Below, one piece after another: positions 49,149 to 58,440 of a stretch of 64,000 nucleotides of DNA. The DNA comes from Marinitoga hydrogenitolerans DSM 16785 (GTDB lineage Bacteria > Thermotogota > Thermotogae > Petrotogales > Petrotogaceae). A program made the position numbers and the translations under genes. Below the pieces are notes generated by a model, which did no database searches, was not told where the DNA came from, and saw nothing but the letters and a program-made list of their open reading frames with translations. How positions within the stretch are numbered: position 1 is the first letter of the stretch; every line of letters begins with the position of its first letter. The stretch is taken from the NCBI RefSeq assembly GCF_900129175.1, contig NZ_FQUI01000001.1, forward strand, positions 109,516 to 173,515, written 5' to 3'.

Positions 49149-49496
49149 TTATTTTTCTTCTTTTCCATTTTCTTTTATAATATCATCTTCAGAATCAATC
49201 ATGACAAATTCTTCATTTTCATCTATATCCACTTTATCCATAATCTTTTTCCATTCTTCTTCCACTTTTTCCAATTCTTCATCTTCTTCTACAGCATCTA
49301 AGAATAACTCTCCTTTTTCTTCGTTTACCTTAAAGGCTACAGTATCTCCTAAAATAATATCCTCACTGTCTTCTTCTTTAAAAGCTTCGTAACATATCCA
49401 ATACTTTTTCCCTTTAATCTTTAATTCTTCAACAAACATGAAATTATATTCATTGCCATCCTCACCAGTAATTGTAAAAAATTCTAATCTTTCCAT
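49149..49496 (-). CDS. DUF1292 family acidic protein
   Basis: A 115-residue protein with the DUF1292 (YrzB-like) pattern: FFTITGEDGNEYNFMFVEELKIKGKKYWICYEA, about residues 5-40, then a very acidic C-terminus with DEDEELEKVEEEWKK. The family is widespread in Firmicutes and Thermotogota but has no known function. It is the first gene of a minus-strand group (DUF1292, folD-like, barrel) divergent from smc. Confidence 0.8.
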   Translation of the reverse strand: MERLEFFTITGEDGNEYNFMFVEELKIKGKKYWICYEAFKEEDSEDIILGDTVAFKVNEEKGELFLDAVEEDEELEKVEEEWKKIMDKVDIDENEEFVMIDSEDDIIKENGKEEK

Positions 49497-49606
49497 ATTT
49501 ATCCCTCCAGATAGTCAATATTATTAAATTTTTTATTTTACTAAATATTATACATCTATATTGTAAATTATAAATATGAAATTATAGTGTCCAAAAAGTA
49601 TAAATA

Positions 49607-49615
49607 TGATATAAT
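49607..49615 (+). promoter_or_regulatory. Extended -10 promoter of smc
   Basis: TG-A-TATAAT at 49607-49615, 25 bases before the TTG start. No clear -35. Its position inside the longer apparent reading frame argues for the downstream start of smc. Confidence 0.65.
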
Positions 49616-49640
49616 AGAAAAGAATAAGGGGGTTGTAACT

Positions 49641-52600
49641 TTGAATCTATTAGAAATGAGAATTAAAGGCTTTAAAAGTTTTGCTAAAAATACTACATTA
49701 AATCTAAATGCAAATATTGTTAGTATAGTCGGACCAAATGGTTCAGGAAAATCGAATATAGTAGACGCATTACGATGGTTATTAGGAGAACAATCATCAA
49801 AACAAATAAGAATTTCTGAAAAATACGACGTTATATTTGGCGGTTCAGAAAAATTCCCACCTGCAAAAAAAGCCGAGGTATATATAAAAATTAAAGATGA
49901 TAATGGTAAAATCAGAACTATTGGTAAAACTCTTTCTGCTGATGGAAAAATTCAATATAAAATCGATAATAAAAATGCACGATTAAAAGATATATATGAT
50001 GTAATAGGTGGTGCAGGTGTTGGAAAATCCTTTTATTCAATTATATCACAGGATCAGGTAAGAGAATTGGTATCCGCCTCATCAGATCAATTAAGAATTA
50101 TCATCGAAGATGCTGCAGGAATTAAAACATACCTAGAAAAAAAAGAAATTGCTTTAAAAATGCTTAATCAAACAAAAGAGAATTTAGATCGACTAAATGA
50201 CGTACTATACGAAGTTGAAAAAAGGGTTAGATCCTTGTCAAACCGTGCATCAAGAGCAAGAAAATATATGGAATATAATAACGAATTGAAAACCATTGGA
50301 ATTAAATACTTTGGTGCTAAAAGCCTTGATATTGATAAAAAAATAAAAAACATTGAAACAGCTATTCAAGAAAACAAAGATAAAATTAAATCTTACTTAT
50401 CTAAAAGTTTTGAGGTTGAACGCTTATATAAAGAATTAAAAAAAGAAATTGAAGAAAAAGAAGAACAATTATCCATATATGGTGAAAAAATTGAAAATTT
50501 CAGACAACGATTAAAATCCTATGAAGAAATGAAAATCATACTCGAAAAAGAAATAAACGATTTGAATTCAAAAATAGTAGAAAAGGATTGGGAGAGAAAA
50601 AAATTCGAAGAAGATCTTCAAAAGAACACAAAAAGGCATGAAGAAGTGAAAGATTTACTTAATAAATATGAAAGTGAAAATGAAAAATATATTGAAGAAA
50701 TAAAAATCGTTGAAAATGAAAAAAGAAAAATTGAAAGTTCTATTTCTGAAGAAATAAACAAATTAACCGAACTAAAAGAAGATATTAAAAAAACAAATAA
50801 TCTTCTAAAAGAGTTGGAAAACAGCAAAAATAAGTTAATTAACGAATTAGCAGATAAAGAAGAAAGATTAAAATTCTTAACAACTGAAAAAGAAACGTTA
50901 GAGAAAACCATTGATAGATTGGAAAATGAATTAATAAAATTAGAATCAGAATTAAACTCTATTAATAAAAAAGAAGAAAAATTGAATAACGAAATTTTTG
51001 ATAAGAAAAAAATAGTAGATGAGCAACATACACAATTAGCTAATGCATATAACTATTTACAAAAATTAAAACATGATAAAGATTTAACCGAAAGAAAAAT
51101 CCAAAACCTATCATTACAAATAACTGAATATGAAGGCTTTTCTTTCGCTATAAAAAAGCTATTTGAAGCTTTTCACAAAGATGAAAATTTAATAGATGTG
51201 GTATTAAATTTAATAGAGGTTCCTGAAGAATTAGAAACTGCTATAACAATGGTTGCAGGATATAGATTACAAAATATTGTTGTAAAAGACTCAAAACACA
51301 TTTCATCCTATATAAATTATCTAAAGGCTGAAAAAGCTGGAAGAGTTACATTTTTACCATTAGATTTAATCAACCCCAAAATCAGGAAATTCAAAGAATT
51401 AGAGACAGAACCGGGATTTTATGGATATATCATAGATTTAATTAACTATAAAAATGAGTTTAAAAATGCAATTCAATATGTTTTTGGAAATGCGATTGTT
51501 GTAGATTCTTTAAACACTGCATTAACTATTAAAAATAGATATAAAAATATATCCTTAACCATATCTACTACAGATGGAGAAATAATAAATACCTCTGGAG
51601 CAATAACTGGTGGATTTTCTAAAGGAAATAACTCTACACTTCTCTTAACAAGAAAAAGGGAATTGCAAACATTAAAGTATTCTTTAGATGAACTAAACAA
51701 CGAAATAAAAATTCAAGAAGAATTATTAAAAAAATTAGAATATGAATACAAAAAAAACTCATTAGAGTTGAGAAAGTTAGAAGACAAGCTAAATGAGATA
51801 AAATACAACAGATTAAATGGATCTAACTCATATAAAGATTTTAAAAACAATTACGATTCGGCTAAAAAACGCTATAATGAAATTATTAAAAGAATAGATT
51901 CATATAAAATAAGAGAAGAAGAAATACATTTTGAATTAAAAAACATAAACAATGAAATTGAAGAAAACAAAGAAAAAATTATTTTACTGGAAAAAAATGT
52001 TTCAGAAATAGAAAAAATTAACAAATCAACCCATAATGAATTGCGTTTAAAAATTGCAAAATTAGATGAATTAAATCTTTATAAAAATTCAATTACAGAA
52101 AAAATTAATAATTACAAAACAGAATATTCTAAAATAAAAAATGATATAAAAACCATAGAAAACACAATAGAATCAATAAATACATTATTAAAAGAATTAA
52201 AATCAAGTATCAATAGAAAAAAAGATGACCTCATTGAATATGAAAAAGAAATAAAAAATATGAACACAGAAATAGAAGATGCTTTTAAAATGATGAGAAT
52301 GAGCAGAGAAGGAAAATCGGAAAAATTTGACGAACTTGAAAGATTAGAAATGAAAAAAAATGAACTAAAAGACAAAATCGATGAATTAAAAAATCTTTCA
52401 CATGAATTAGACCTTGAAATACAAAATCTAAATCATGAAAAGGTTTTTTTAATTGAAAAAGCTAAAAATATTGGCATTGATAAAGAAAACTTTTTATATG
52501 AAGAGTTAAACGAACAGGAAATCTTAGCTCTAGAAAGAAGAATAGAAGATATAAAAAGAACTTTAAAACATATTGGTAGCGTTGATTTGGCTGTATTAGA

Positions 52601-53192
52601 TGAATATGAAATGGTAAAAAAAGAATTAGATGATAGAAAAAAACAAAAAGAGGATATTCTTCAATCAATAAAAACACTTCAAGAAGGTATAGAAAAAATT
52701 GATAACGAAGCAGAAGAAAAATATTTAAACACCTTTAAGCTGGTAAATGAAAAATTTGGGTTCTATATAAAAGAATTATTTGTTGGTGGCGATGGAATAT
52801 TAAAAATGATTGGGGATGGAAAAGCATTTGAAAAAGGTGTTGAAATTTCTGTAAAAAAACCTGGTAGAAATTTTCAAAAATTACAACTTTTTTCAGGTGG
52901 AGAAAAAGCTTTGATAACTTCCGCATTCTTATTTGCTTTAATGAATGTAAATCCAAGTCCTTTTTATTTATTAGATGAAATAGATGCTCCGCTTGATGAT
53001 ATTAATGCTGGAAAACTGGCAAAATTAATAAAAAATAATATAGAAAAAACACAATTTATAATCATTACACACAATAAATTAATGATGGAAATTGGCGAAA
53101 TATTTCACGGTATTACAATGCGATATGGAGTCTCTCAAGTTGTACCTGTTGATTTCAAATTCCTTGAAGAATTGGATAAGTCTCCGTTATAA
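49641..53192 (+). CDS. smc: Chromosome segregation protein SMC
   Basis: The core of the bacterial condensin, which organises and separates chromosomes. The 1183 residues comprise an N-terminal ATPase half (GPNGSGKSN at 31-39, Q-loop SQDQVREL), a long coiled coil, a hinge (about residues 480-650, with YRLQNIVVKDSKH and the GAITGG segment), a second coiled coil and the C-terminal half with LFSGGEKAL and YLLDEIDAPLDD. The start is a TTG with an AAGGGGG site 8 bases away; upstream in-frame codons from 49587 include the promoter and are rejected. ScpA and ScpB are not in the window. Confidence 0.97.
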   Translation: MNLLEMRIKGFKSFAKNTTLNLNANIVSIVGPNGSGKSNIVDALRWLLGEQSSKQIRISEKYDVIFGGSEKFPPAKKAEVYIKIKDDNGKIRTIGKTLSADGKIQYKIDNKNARLKDIYDVIGGAGVGKSFYSIISQDQVRELVSASSDQLRIIIEDAAGIKTYLEKKEIALKMLNQTKENLDRLNDVLYEVEKRVRSLSNRASRARKYMEYNNELKTIGIKYFGAKSLDIDKKIKNIETAIQENKDKIKSYLSKSFEVERLYKELKKEIEEKEEQLSIYGEKIENFRQRLKSYEEMKIILEKEINDLNSKIVEKDWERKKFEEDLQKNTKRHEEVKDLLNKYESENEKYIEEIKIVENEKRKIESSISEEINKLTELKEDIKKTNNLLKELENSKNKLINELADKEERLKFLTTEKETLEKTIDRLENELIKLESELNSINKKEEKLNNEIFDKKKIVDEQHTQLANAYNYLQKLKHDKDLTERKIQNLSLQITEYEGFSFAIKKLFEAFHKDENLIDVVLNLIEVPEELETAITMVAGYRLQNIVVKDSKHISSYINYLKAEKAGRVTFLPLDLINPKIRKFKELETEPGFYGYIIDLINYKNEFKNAIQYVFGNAIVVDSLNTALTIKNRYKNISLTISTTDGEIINTSGAITGGFSKGNNSTLLLTRKRELQTLKYSLDELNNEIKIQEELLKKLEYEYKKNSLELRKLEDKLNEIKYNRLNGSNSYKDFKNNYDSAKKRYNEIIKRIDSYKIREEEIHFELKNINNEIEENKEKIILLEKNVSEIEKINKSTHNELRLKIAKLDELNLYKNSITEKINNYKTEYSKIKNDIKTIENTIESINTLLKELKSSINRKKDDLIEYEKEIKNMNTEIEDAFKMMRMSREGKSEKFDELERLEMKKNELKDKIDELKNLSHELDLEIQNLNHEKVFLIEKAKNIGIDKENFLYEELNEQEILALERRIEDIKRTLKHIGSVDLAVLDEYEMVKKELDDRKKQKEDILQSIKTLQEGIEKIDNEAEEKYLNTFKLVNEKFGFYIKELFVGGDGILKMIGDGKAFEKGVEISVKKPGRNFQKLQLFSGGEKALITSAFLFALMNVNPSPFYLLDEIDAPLDDINAGKLAKLIKNNIEKTQFIIITHNKLMMEIGEIFHGITMRYGVSQVVPVDFKFLEELDKSPL

Positions 53193-53204
53193 ACGGAGAC
53201 TTAT
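53176..53204 (+). terminator. Terminator of smc
   Basis: A perfect 13-bp stem (53176-53188 with 53192-53204) around a 3-base loop, followed by TTTTATTTTT. The smc stop codon overlaps the loop. Confidence 0.93.
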
Positions 53205-53293
53205 TTTTATTTTTAAGCAAAGATTACGGTTAATTAAATATAATTATACTTAATTATTGTTCATAGTTTAAATATTCCTTGACGTTATGTTAC

Positions 53294-53322
53294 TTGTAAT
53301 ATTTGGAAAATAAGCATATAAT
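53294..53322 (+). promoter_or_regulatory. Promoter of the molybdo-hydroxylase/carbamoyltransferase operon
   Basis: TTGTAA (53294-53299), a 17-base spacer and a perfect TATAAT (53317-53322), giving a leader of about 75 bases. A TTGACG at 53279-53284 lies nearby but lacks a -10 at the right distance. Confidence 0.75.
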
Positions 53323-53349
53323 ATAACTATAACAACTAAATAATTATAC

Positions 53350-53378
53350 TCAAAAAAACTTGCATAAAGTTTTTTTGA
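53350..53378 (+). promoter_or_regulatory. Hairpin in the operon leader, possible attenuator or protein site
   Basis: A perfect 12-bp inverted repeat (53350-53361 with 53367-53378) around GCATA, made of seven A facing seven T. It is in the 5' leader, 14 bases before the ribosome site. The stem is weak, so it could act as a poor terminator or a regulator-binding palindrome. It does not match a riboswitch that I know. Confidence 0.45.
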
Positions 53379-53402
53379 TTTTATTTTAAAAGGAGGGGAA
53401 TT

Positions 53403-54269
53403 ATGATTACTTTCAACTACGATTACGTTAAACCCAAAACGCTAGATGAAGCTTTAGAAGCGTTACAGGAAGAAAATTCCTTCCCAATACTTGGGGGAAC
53501 CGATTTAATTGTAAAAATGAGAGCGGATAGAATCAAACCAAAATTAGTAGTTGATCTAAAAGGTATTGATGAATTATTTCATGTTGACTTTTCAAAAGAA
53601 GAAGGTTTAGTCTTTGGTGCTGGTTTAAAATTAAATGTTTTAGCAGAAGAATTCGGCTATATCAAAGAATATTTTCCTACATTATATCAAGGTATTAGAG
53701 TTGTAGGTGGATATCAAACAAGAAATAGAGCTACTGTAGTTGGAAATATTTGTAATGCTTCACCTGCTTCAGATACTGCTCCTGCATTGCTTACATATAA
53801 TGCAAAAGTAAACATTGTATCTTCTAAAGGCGGAAGAACTGTTGAATTAAAAAATTTCTTTAAAGGTCCTGGTAAAACTGTATTAGAAAAAGGCGAAATA
53901 GTTAAATCTATATTCATTCCATACGAAGGCGATAGTATAGGTAGATACTATAAAGTCTCAAGAATTAAGGCTGTGGATCTTTCAACTATAGGTGTAGCTT
54001 TAACTGTAATTGATCCAGAAGGAAAGAGAGATATTAGAGTTGCTTTAGCTTCAGTAGCACCAACACCTGTAAGAGTATTCAAAGCTGAAGAATTTATAAA
54101 AGATAAAGAATTAACTCCTGAAAATGTAGAAGAATTTGCTCAAATAATCCAAGATAGTGTAAATCCAATCACAGACGCAAGAGGAACTGCAGAATACAGG
54201 AAAAGAATGGCTAAAATATTACCTATTAAATTATTAAGAGAAATGAAAATGATAAAGGAGGGATTATAA
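53403..54269 (+). CDS. Molybdenum hydroxylase FAD-binding subunit (XdhB/CoxM-like)
   Basis: This subunit carries FAD and passes electrons between the iron-sulfur centres and an acceptor. The 288 residues have the two FAD motifs: SFPILGGTDLIVKMR near 26-40 and TVVGNICNASPASDTAPAL near 113-131, then the C-terminal domain with the FKVSRIKAVDLSTIGVAL-like segment. The start has an AGGAGGGG site. It is the first gene of the operon, and its stop overlaps the start of the iron-sulfur subunit. The order FAD, iron-sulfur, Mo is the usual one for three-gene enzymes. Confidence 0.93.
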   Translation: MITFNYDYVKPKTLDEALEALQEENSFPILGGTDLIVKMRADRIKPKLVVDLKGIDELFHVDFSKEEGLVFGAGLKLNVLAEEFGYIKEYFPTLYQGIRVVGGYQTRNRATVVGNICNASPASDTAPALLTYNAKVNIVSSKGGRTVELKNFFKGPGKTVLEKGEIVKSIFIPYEGDSIGRYYKVSRIKAVDLSTIGVALTVIDPEGKRDIRVALASVAPTPVRVFKAEEFIKDKELTPENVEEFAQIIQDSVNPITDARGTAEYRKRMAKILPIKLLREMKMIKEGL

Positions 54270-54739
54270 TGAAAATAACTTTTACTGTTAATAATGAAAG
54301 CGTAGAGGTTGAAGTAAAACCAAATGAAACCCTCCTGGACGTATTGAGAGAAAAACTATATTTAACTGGTGCAAAAGAAGGCTGTGGAAACGGGGAGTGC
54401 GGCGCATGTACTGTTATATATAACGGAAGACCTGTGAATTCATGTTTAGTACTTGCTCCTGAAGCTGATGGTGCTGTAATAGAAACTGTTGAAGGACTAG
54501 CTAAAGATAATAAATTACACCCTATCCAGGAAGCTTTTGTAGAAGCAAATGCCTTTCAATGTGGATATTGTACTCCAGGTTTTATAATGTCAACAAAAGC
54601 CATGCTTGAAAAAGTTCCAAACCCCACAAAGGAAGTTGTTGTTGAAAGATTAGCAGGAAACCTATGTAGATGTACTGGTTATACAGTTATTTTAGATGCA
54701 GTAAAATTAGCTGCCCAGAAAATGGGAGGTGCAGAATAA
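54269..54739 (+). CDS. Molybdenum hydroxylase [2Fe-2S] subunit (XdhC/CoxS-like)
   Basis: A 156-residue protein with two [2Fe-2S] centres. The N-terminal plant-ferredoxin-type centre uses Cys in KEGCGNGECGACTV and NSC; the C-terminal helical centre uses QCGYCTPGF and LCRCTGY. The ligands are all present. It transfers electrons from the molybdenum site to FAD. It overlaps both neighbours by a single base (TAATG), which suggests coupled translation of the three subunits. Confidence 0.95.
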   Translation: MKITFTVNNESVEVEVKPNETLLDVLREKLYLTGAKEGCGNGECGACTVIYNGRPVNSCLVLAPEADGAVIETVEGLAKDNKLHPIQEAFVEANAFQCGYCTPGFIMSTKAMLEKVPNPTKEVVVERLAGNLCRCTGYTVILDAVKLAAQKMGGAE

Positions 54740-57087
54740 TGAAATATAAATTTCAACCACCTATAAAATTTGAACATGTTGGAAAGCCTATGAACAGAGT
54801 AGACGGTGTCGAAAAAGTTACCGGTAATGCTAAATATGTAACTGATATGTTTTTCCCAAATATGCTTTATGCAGCAGTTAAAAGAAGTCCTATTCCTCAT
54901 GGAATAATTAAAAACATAGATACTTCAAAGGCTGAATCTCTTCCTGGTGTAAGAGCTATAGTAACAGGAAAGGATGTTCCATATAGACAGGGTATATATT
55001 TAGTAGATAGACCTATTATAACGCCAGATAGGGTAAGGTATGTTGGAGAACCTGTTGCAGCCGTTGCTGCAGATTCATTGGAAATTGCAAGAAGAGCTGT
55101 TGAACTAATAGAAGTAGAATATGAAGAATTACCAACTGTCCAGGATCCAAGAGAATCTATGAAAGGTGAAGTTTTAATTCATCCAGATTTAGCTAATTAT
55201 GACAGATTACCTATATATAATATAGAACCAGAAAAAAATGTATTTCATCATCATAAAACAATAAAAGGCGATGTTGAAAAAGGTTTTAAAGAAGCCGATG
55301 TCATAGTTGAAGGCGAATATAGTCTTCCACAAATGTACCATGCACCACTTGAACCACATGCTGCAATTTCCTTCTGGGATTATAATGAAAAATTAACTGT
55401 ATGGTCAAGTGCTCAATCACCATTTACATTAAGAAACTTAATTGCTGTTGCCTTTAAAATCCCAAGACATAAGGTTAGAGTAGTTGCTCCATATGTTGGT
55501 GGTGGTTTTGGCGGTAAGGCTGGTATAAATATGGAAGGTATAGTGATTGCTTTATCTGAAAAAGTAAAAGGAAGACATATAAAATTAGTATACACAAGAG
55601 AAGAGGACATTTCTTCAGTTGTTAGACAGGGAATGTTTGCTTATATAAAAACCGGTGTTACAAAAGATGGGAAAATTGTTGCTATGGAAGCAAAATTAAT
55701 TTTTGATGGTGGAGCATATGCAGAATATGGTACTAATGTTGTTAGAGCTGCAGGTTATACATTACCAGGTGGTTATTACGTTCCTAACTTAAAAACAGAT
55801 TCATATGGTGTATATACAAATCATTTCCTCGGTGGTGCTTTTAGAGGGTTTGGACATGGTGAGTTGCACTGGGCAACAGAAAGGAATTTAGATGAAGTTG
55901 CTCAAAAATTAGGAATGGATCCATTAGAATTAAGGATCAAAAATGTATTAAAACCAGGATTAACTAATTCAATGGGCCAGACTATACATCATGACACAGG
56001 AGATATGGAAGCATGTTTCAAAAAAGCTGCTGAGTTAATAGAATACGATAAAAAGTCAAAGCAACCTGAAAATCCAAGAAAGGTTAGAGGAAAAGGTATT
56101 GCTGGATTGGTAAAAGCACCAGCTATGCCTACAAATGCTGGTTCTGCAGTAATAATAAAATTCCACGAAGATGCTACTGTTACATTACAGGCAAGTATTC
56201 AAGAAATTGGTCAAGGTTTCAACACTGCAGTTACTCAAATGGCAGCAGATGCTTTACACATTTCACCTGATAAAATACACTTCGTAATGCCTGTTGATAC
56301 AGATGTTAATCCATATGAATGGCAAACTGTGGCTTCAAGAGCCTTATGGACAGTAGGAAATGCATTGTATAGAGCGGCTGAAGATGCTTTAAATCAAATA
56401 AAAGATATAGCATCTAAAGTATTAGGTGTTGCACCACATAATTTAGAAGTTGAAGATGATAGAGTATACGTTAAATATAGACCTGAAAAATATCTATTGT
56501 TAAAGGATGTTGTGATGGGGTATACTTATCCTGATGGTCATGCTATTGGTGGTCCTGTAATTGGAAGGGGTAGTTTTGTACCTGAAATGTTAACAAATCT
56601 CGATTTAGAAACCGGACAGGGTAATGCCGCTGCAGAATGGACTTTTGGCGCAGAAGCTGCTGAAGTAGAAATTGATTTAGATACTGGCGAACTTAAAATG
56701 CTTCAATTAGTAGGTGTTTTTGATGCTGGAACAATTATTAACCCTATTACCGCGGGAGGACAAGTTGTTGGTGGAATGATTCAAGGTATGGGACCTGCAT
56801 TATTTGAAGGAGTTAAATACAATGATAAAGGTTATCCTTTAACAATTTCATTTACTGATTACAAAATACCTACAATCGCCGATATACCTGAAGAAATAAA
56901 ATATGATTTTGTTCAAACATTTGAAGAATCTTCACCATTTGGCGCAAAAGGTGTTGGAGAACATCCTATGATTTCCATACCTCCAGCAATTGCTGCTGCA
57001 ATTTATGATGCTATTGGTGTTAATATCCATGAATTACCTTTAAGTGCAGATAAAATCCTTAATGCTATTGAAAATAAAAATAAATAA
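54739..57087 (+). CDS. Molybdenum hydroxylase catalytic subunit, xanthine-dehydrogenase type
   Basis: The molybdopterin-binding subunit, 782 residues. Cofactor motifs are GGGFGGKAG, and the active loop reads GAFRGFGHGE near residue 366; the Arg in AFRGFG is the one that binds purine substrate in xanthine dehydrogenase, and CO dehydrogenases have CSFR instead. The catalytic Glu is in GAKGVGEHP near 740. This supports hydroxylation of a heterocycle such as a purine or pyrimidine; the substrate itself is not fixed by sequence. Its true start is the ATG at 54739 that overlaps the previous stop; an in-frame ATG at 54670 lies in the iron-sulfur gene. The Mo-cofactor assembly factor XdhC is not nearby. 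Confidence 0.93.
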   Translation: MKYKFQPPIKFEHVGKPMNRVDGVEKVTGNAKYVTDMFFPNMLYAAVKRSPIPHGIIKNIDTSKAESLPGVRAIVTGKDVPYRQGIYLVDRPIITPDRVRYVGEPVAAVAADSLEIARRAVELIEVEYEELPTVQDPRESMKGEVLIHPDLANYDRLPIYNIEPEKNVFHHHKTIKGDVEKGFKEADVIVEGEYSLPQMYHAPLEPHAAISFWDYNEKLTVWSSAQSPFTLRNLIAVAFKIPRHKVRVVAPYVGGGFGGKAGINMEGIVIALSEKVKGRHIKLVYTREEDISSVVRQGMFAYIKTGVTKDGKIVAMEAKLIFDGGAYAEYGTNVVRAAGYTLPGGYYVPNLKTDSYGVYTNHFLGGAFRGFGHGELHWATERNLDEVAQKLGMDPLELRIKNVLKPGLTNSMGQTIHHDTGDMEACFKKAAELIEYDKKSKQPENPRKVRGKGIAGLVKAPAMPTNAGSAVIIKFHEDATVTLQASIQEIGQGFNTAVTQMAADALHISPDKIHFVMPVDTDVNPYEWQTVASRALWTVGNALYRAAEDALNQIKDIASKVLGVAPHNLEVEDDRVYVKYRPEKYLLLKDVVMGYTYPDGHAIGGPVIGRGSFVPEMLTNLDLETGQGNAAAEWTFGAEAAEVEIDLDTGELKMLQLVGVFDAGTIINPITAGGQVVGGMIQGMGPALFEGVKYNDKGYPLTISFTDYKIPTIADIPEEIKYDFVQTFEESSPFGAKGVGEHPMISIPPAIAAAIYDAIGVNIHELPLSADKILNAIENKNK

Positions 57088-57121
57088 TGTCTATCCAAAT
57101 CTTTTTTAGGAGGGGAGAAAC

Positions 57122-58423
57122 ATGAGCGAAAGCGAATATTTGAATGTTGTTCCACAAGAGGACAGAAGTGCGGGTATGAGCACTGGGGGATTGATTTTAT
57201 TAGGATTACAACACACCTTTACTATGTTTGGCGCAACAGTTTTGGTTCCTTATTTAACAGGAATTCCCGTTAATGTTGCATTACTTACAGCTGGGCTTGG
57301 AACATTATTATTCCATTGGATTACAAAATGGAAAGTTCCTGTATTTTTAGGTTCAAGTTTTGCTTATATTGCTCCAATTATTGCAGTTACTATGTATTAT
57401 ATGAAAGAAGCTGGATTAGATTACGGAAACATAAATGACGCTGTAAACGCTGGGGTGGATTTACGTCCATATCTCGCATATGCTACTGGAGGTATCTTTT
57501 TAGCTGGATTAGTTAAATTTGGTTTCGGTTGGCTTATAAAACTGATCGGTATTAGACGTTTCGAAAAGCTATTCCCACCTGTAATATCAGGAACAATGAT
57601 TATTTTAATTGGTTTAATCTTAAGTCCTGTTGCTATAAATATGGCAAGTGGTAATTGGTGGATAGCATTAGTATCATTATTTACAGCTATCATAGTCAGA
57701 TTATATACAAGAGGATTTAGTAGGTTGGTTCCTGTTATTTGGGGAATCGTTGTTGGATATATAGTTGCAGCTATTACTGGAAATGTAACTTTTGCAGAAG
57801 TTGGAACTGCTAGCTGGGTAGGATTTCCAGAAGTTTTCTTACCAAAATTTTCATGGTATGCTGCTGCTGCAATAATCCCAGTAGCTATAGCTCCTTCTGT
57901 TGAACATTTTGGTGATGTTTTTGCAATATCAGCTGTTGTTGGAAAAAAATTCTATGAAGATCCTGGAATGCATAGAACATTAATGGGTGACGGGCTTGCT
58001 ACATCATTAGGCGGATTCCTCGGAGGACCTGCAAATACGACATACAGTGAAAATACTGGTGTATTAGCATTTACAAAAGCTTTCAATCCATGGATTATGA
58101 GAATTGCTGCATTCTTTGCTATATTGATGGCTATGGTTCCAAAAGTTGGTGCAATTGTTAGATCAATACCTGTTCCTGTAATGGGTGGAATAGAAATATT
58201 ATTATTCGGTATGATTGCAAGTATTGGTGCAAAAACTTTAATCAATAACCAGGTAAAGGTTGAAGGAAAAAATTTAGTAACAATGTCATTAATGTTAGTT
58301 ACAGGTTTAGGTGGCGCCGTATTCCAAGCTGGAAACTTTGCATTACAAGGGTTAGGTCTTGCAGCTATTGTTGGTATAGTTGTTAACGGAATACTTTCTT
58401 TAACAGGAGCTGCTGAAGAATAA
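57122..58423 (+). CDS. NCS2 nucleobase permease, UraA (uracil)-like
   Basis: A 433-residue transporter with about 14 membrane segments that imports a nucleobase with protons. The substrate motifs are SVEHFGDV and NTTYSENTGVLAFTK. E. coli UraA has NTTYGENIGV at this place, while xanthine and urate members have QNNG. The following SIPVPVMGGIEILLFGMI also matches UraA. I therefore read it as a pyrimidine-type carrier, although the operon is otherwise of purine/allantoin style. The start has an AGGAGGGGAG site. It lies 34 bases after the Mo subunit. Confidence 0.9.
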   Translation: MSESEYLNVVPQEDRSAGMSTGGLILLGLQHTFTMFGATVLVPYLTGIPVNVALLTAGLGTLLFHWITKWKVPVFLGSSFAYIAPIIAVTMYYMKEAGLDYGNINDAVNAGVDLRPYLAYATGGIFLAGLVKFGFGWLIKLIGIRRFEKLFPPVISGTMIILIGLILSPVAINMASGNWWIALVSLFTAIIVRLYTRGFSRLVPVIWGIVVGYIVAAITGNVTFAEVGTASWVGFPEVFLPKFSWYAAAAIIPVAIAPSVEHFGDVFAISAVVGKKFYEDPGMHRTLMGDGLATSLGGFLGGPANTTYSENTGVLAFTKAFNPWIMRIAAFFAILMAMVPKVGAIVRSIPVPVMGGIEILLFGMIASIGAKTLINNQVKVEGKNLVTMSLMLVTGLGGAVFQAGNFALQGLGLAAIVGIVVNGILSLTGAAEE

Positions 58424-58440
58424 TTTTAGTGAGGTTTAAA

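Noticed and set aside
49587..49640. Longer N-terminus of SMC
   Set aside because: These codons contain an extended -10 promoter and the ribosome site; SMC proteins begin close to the residues encoded from 49641.
53193..53402. Purine or molybdenum-cofactor riboswitch in front of the hydroxylase operon
   Set aside because: I looked for the three-way junction loops of the purine riboswitch and for a larger multi-stem Moco-like fold; only the simple A7/T7 hairpin is present.
54670..54738. 23-residue extension of the Mo subunit
   Set aside because: It lies wholly within the iron-sulfur gene in another frame; the overlapping TAATG start at 54739 fits the operon pattern.
57122..58423. Xanthine permease
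   Set aside because: The ENTG motif matches uracil carriers; the QNNG motif of xanthine/urate carriers is absent.
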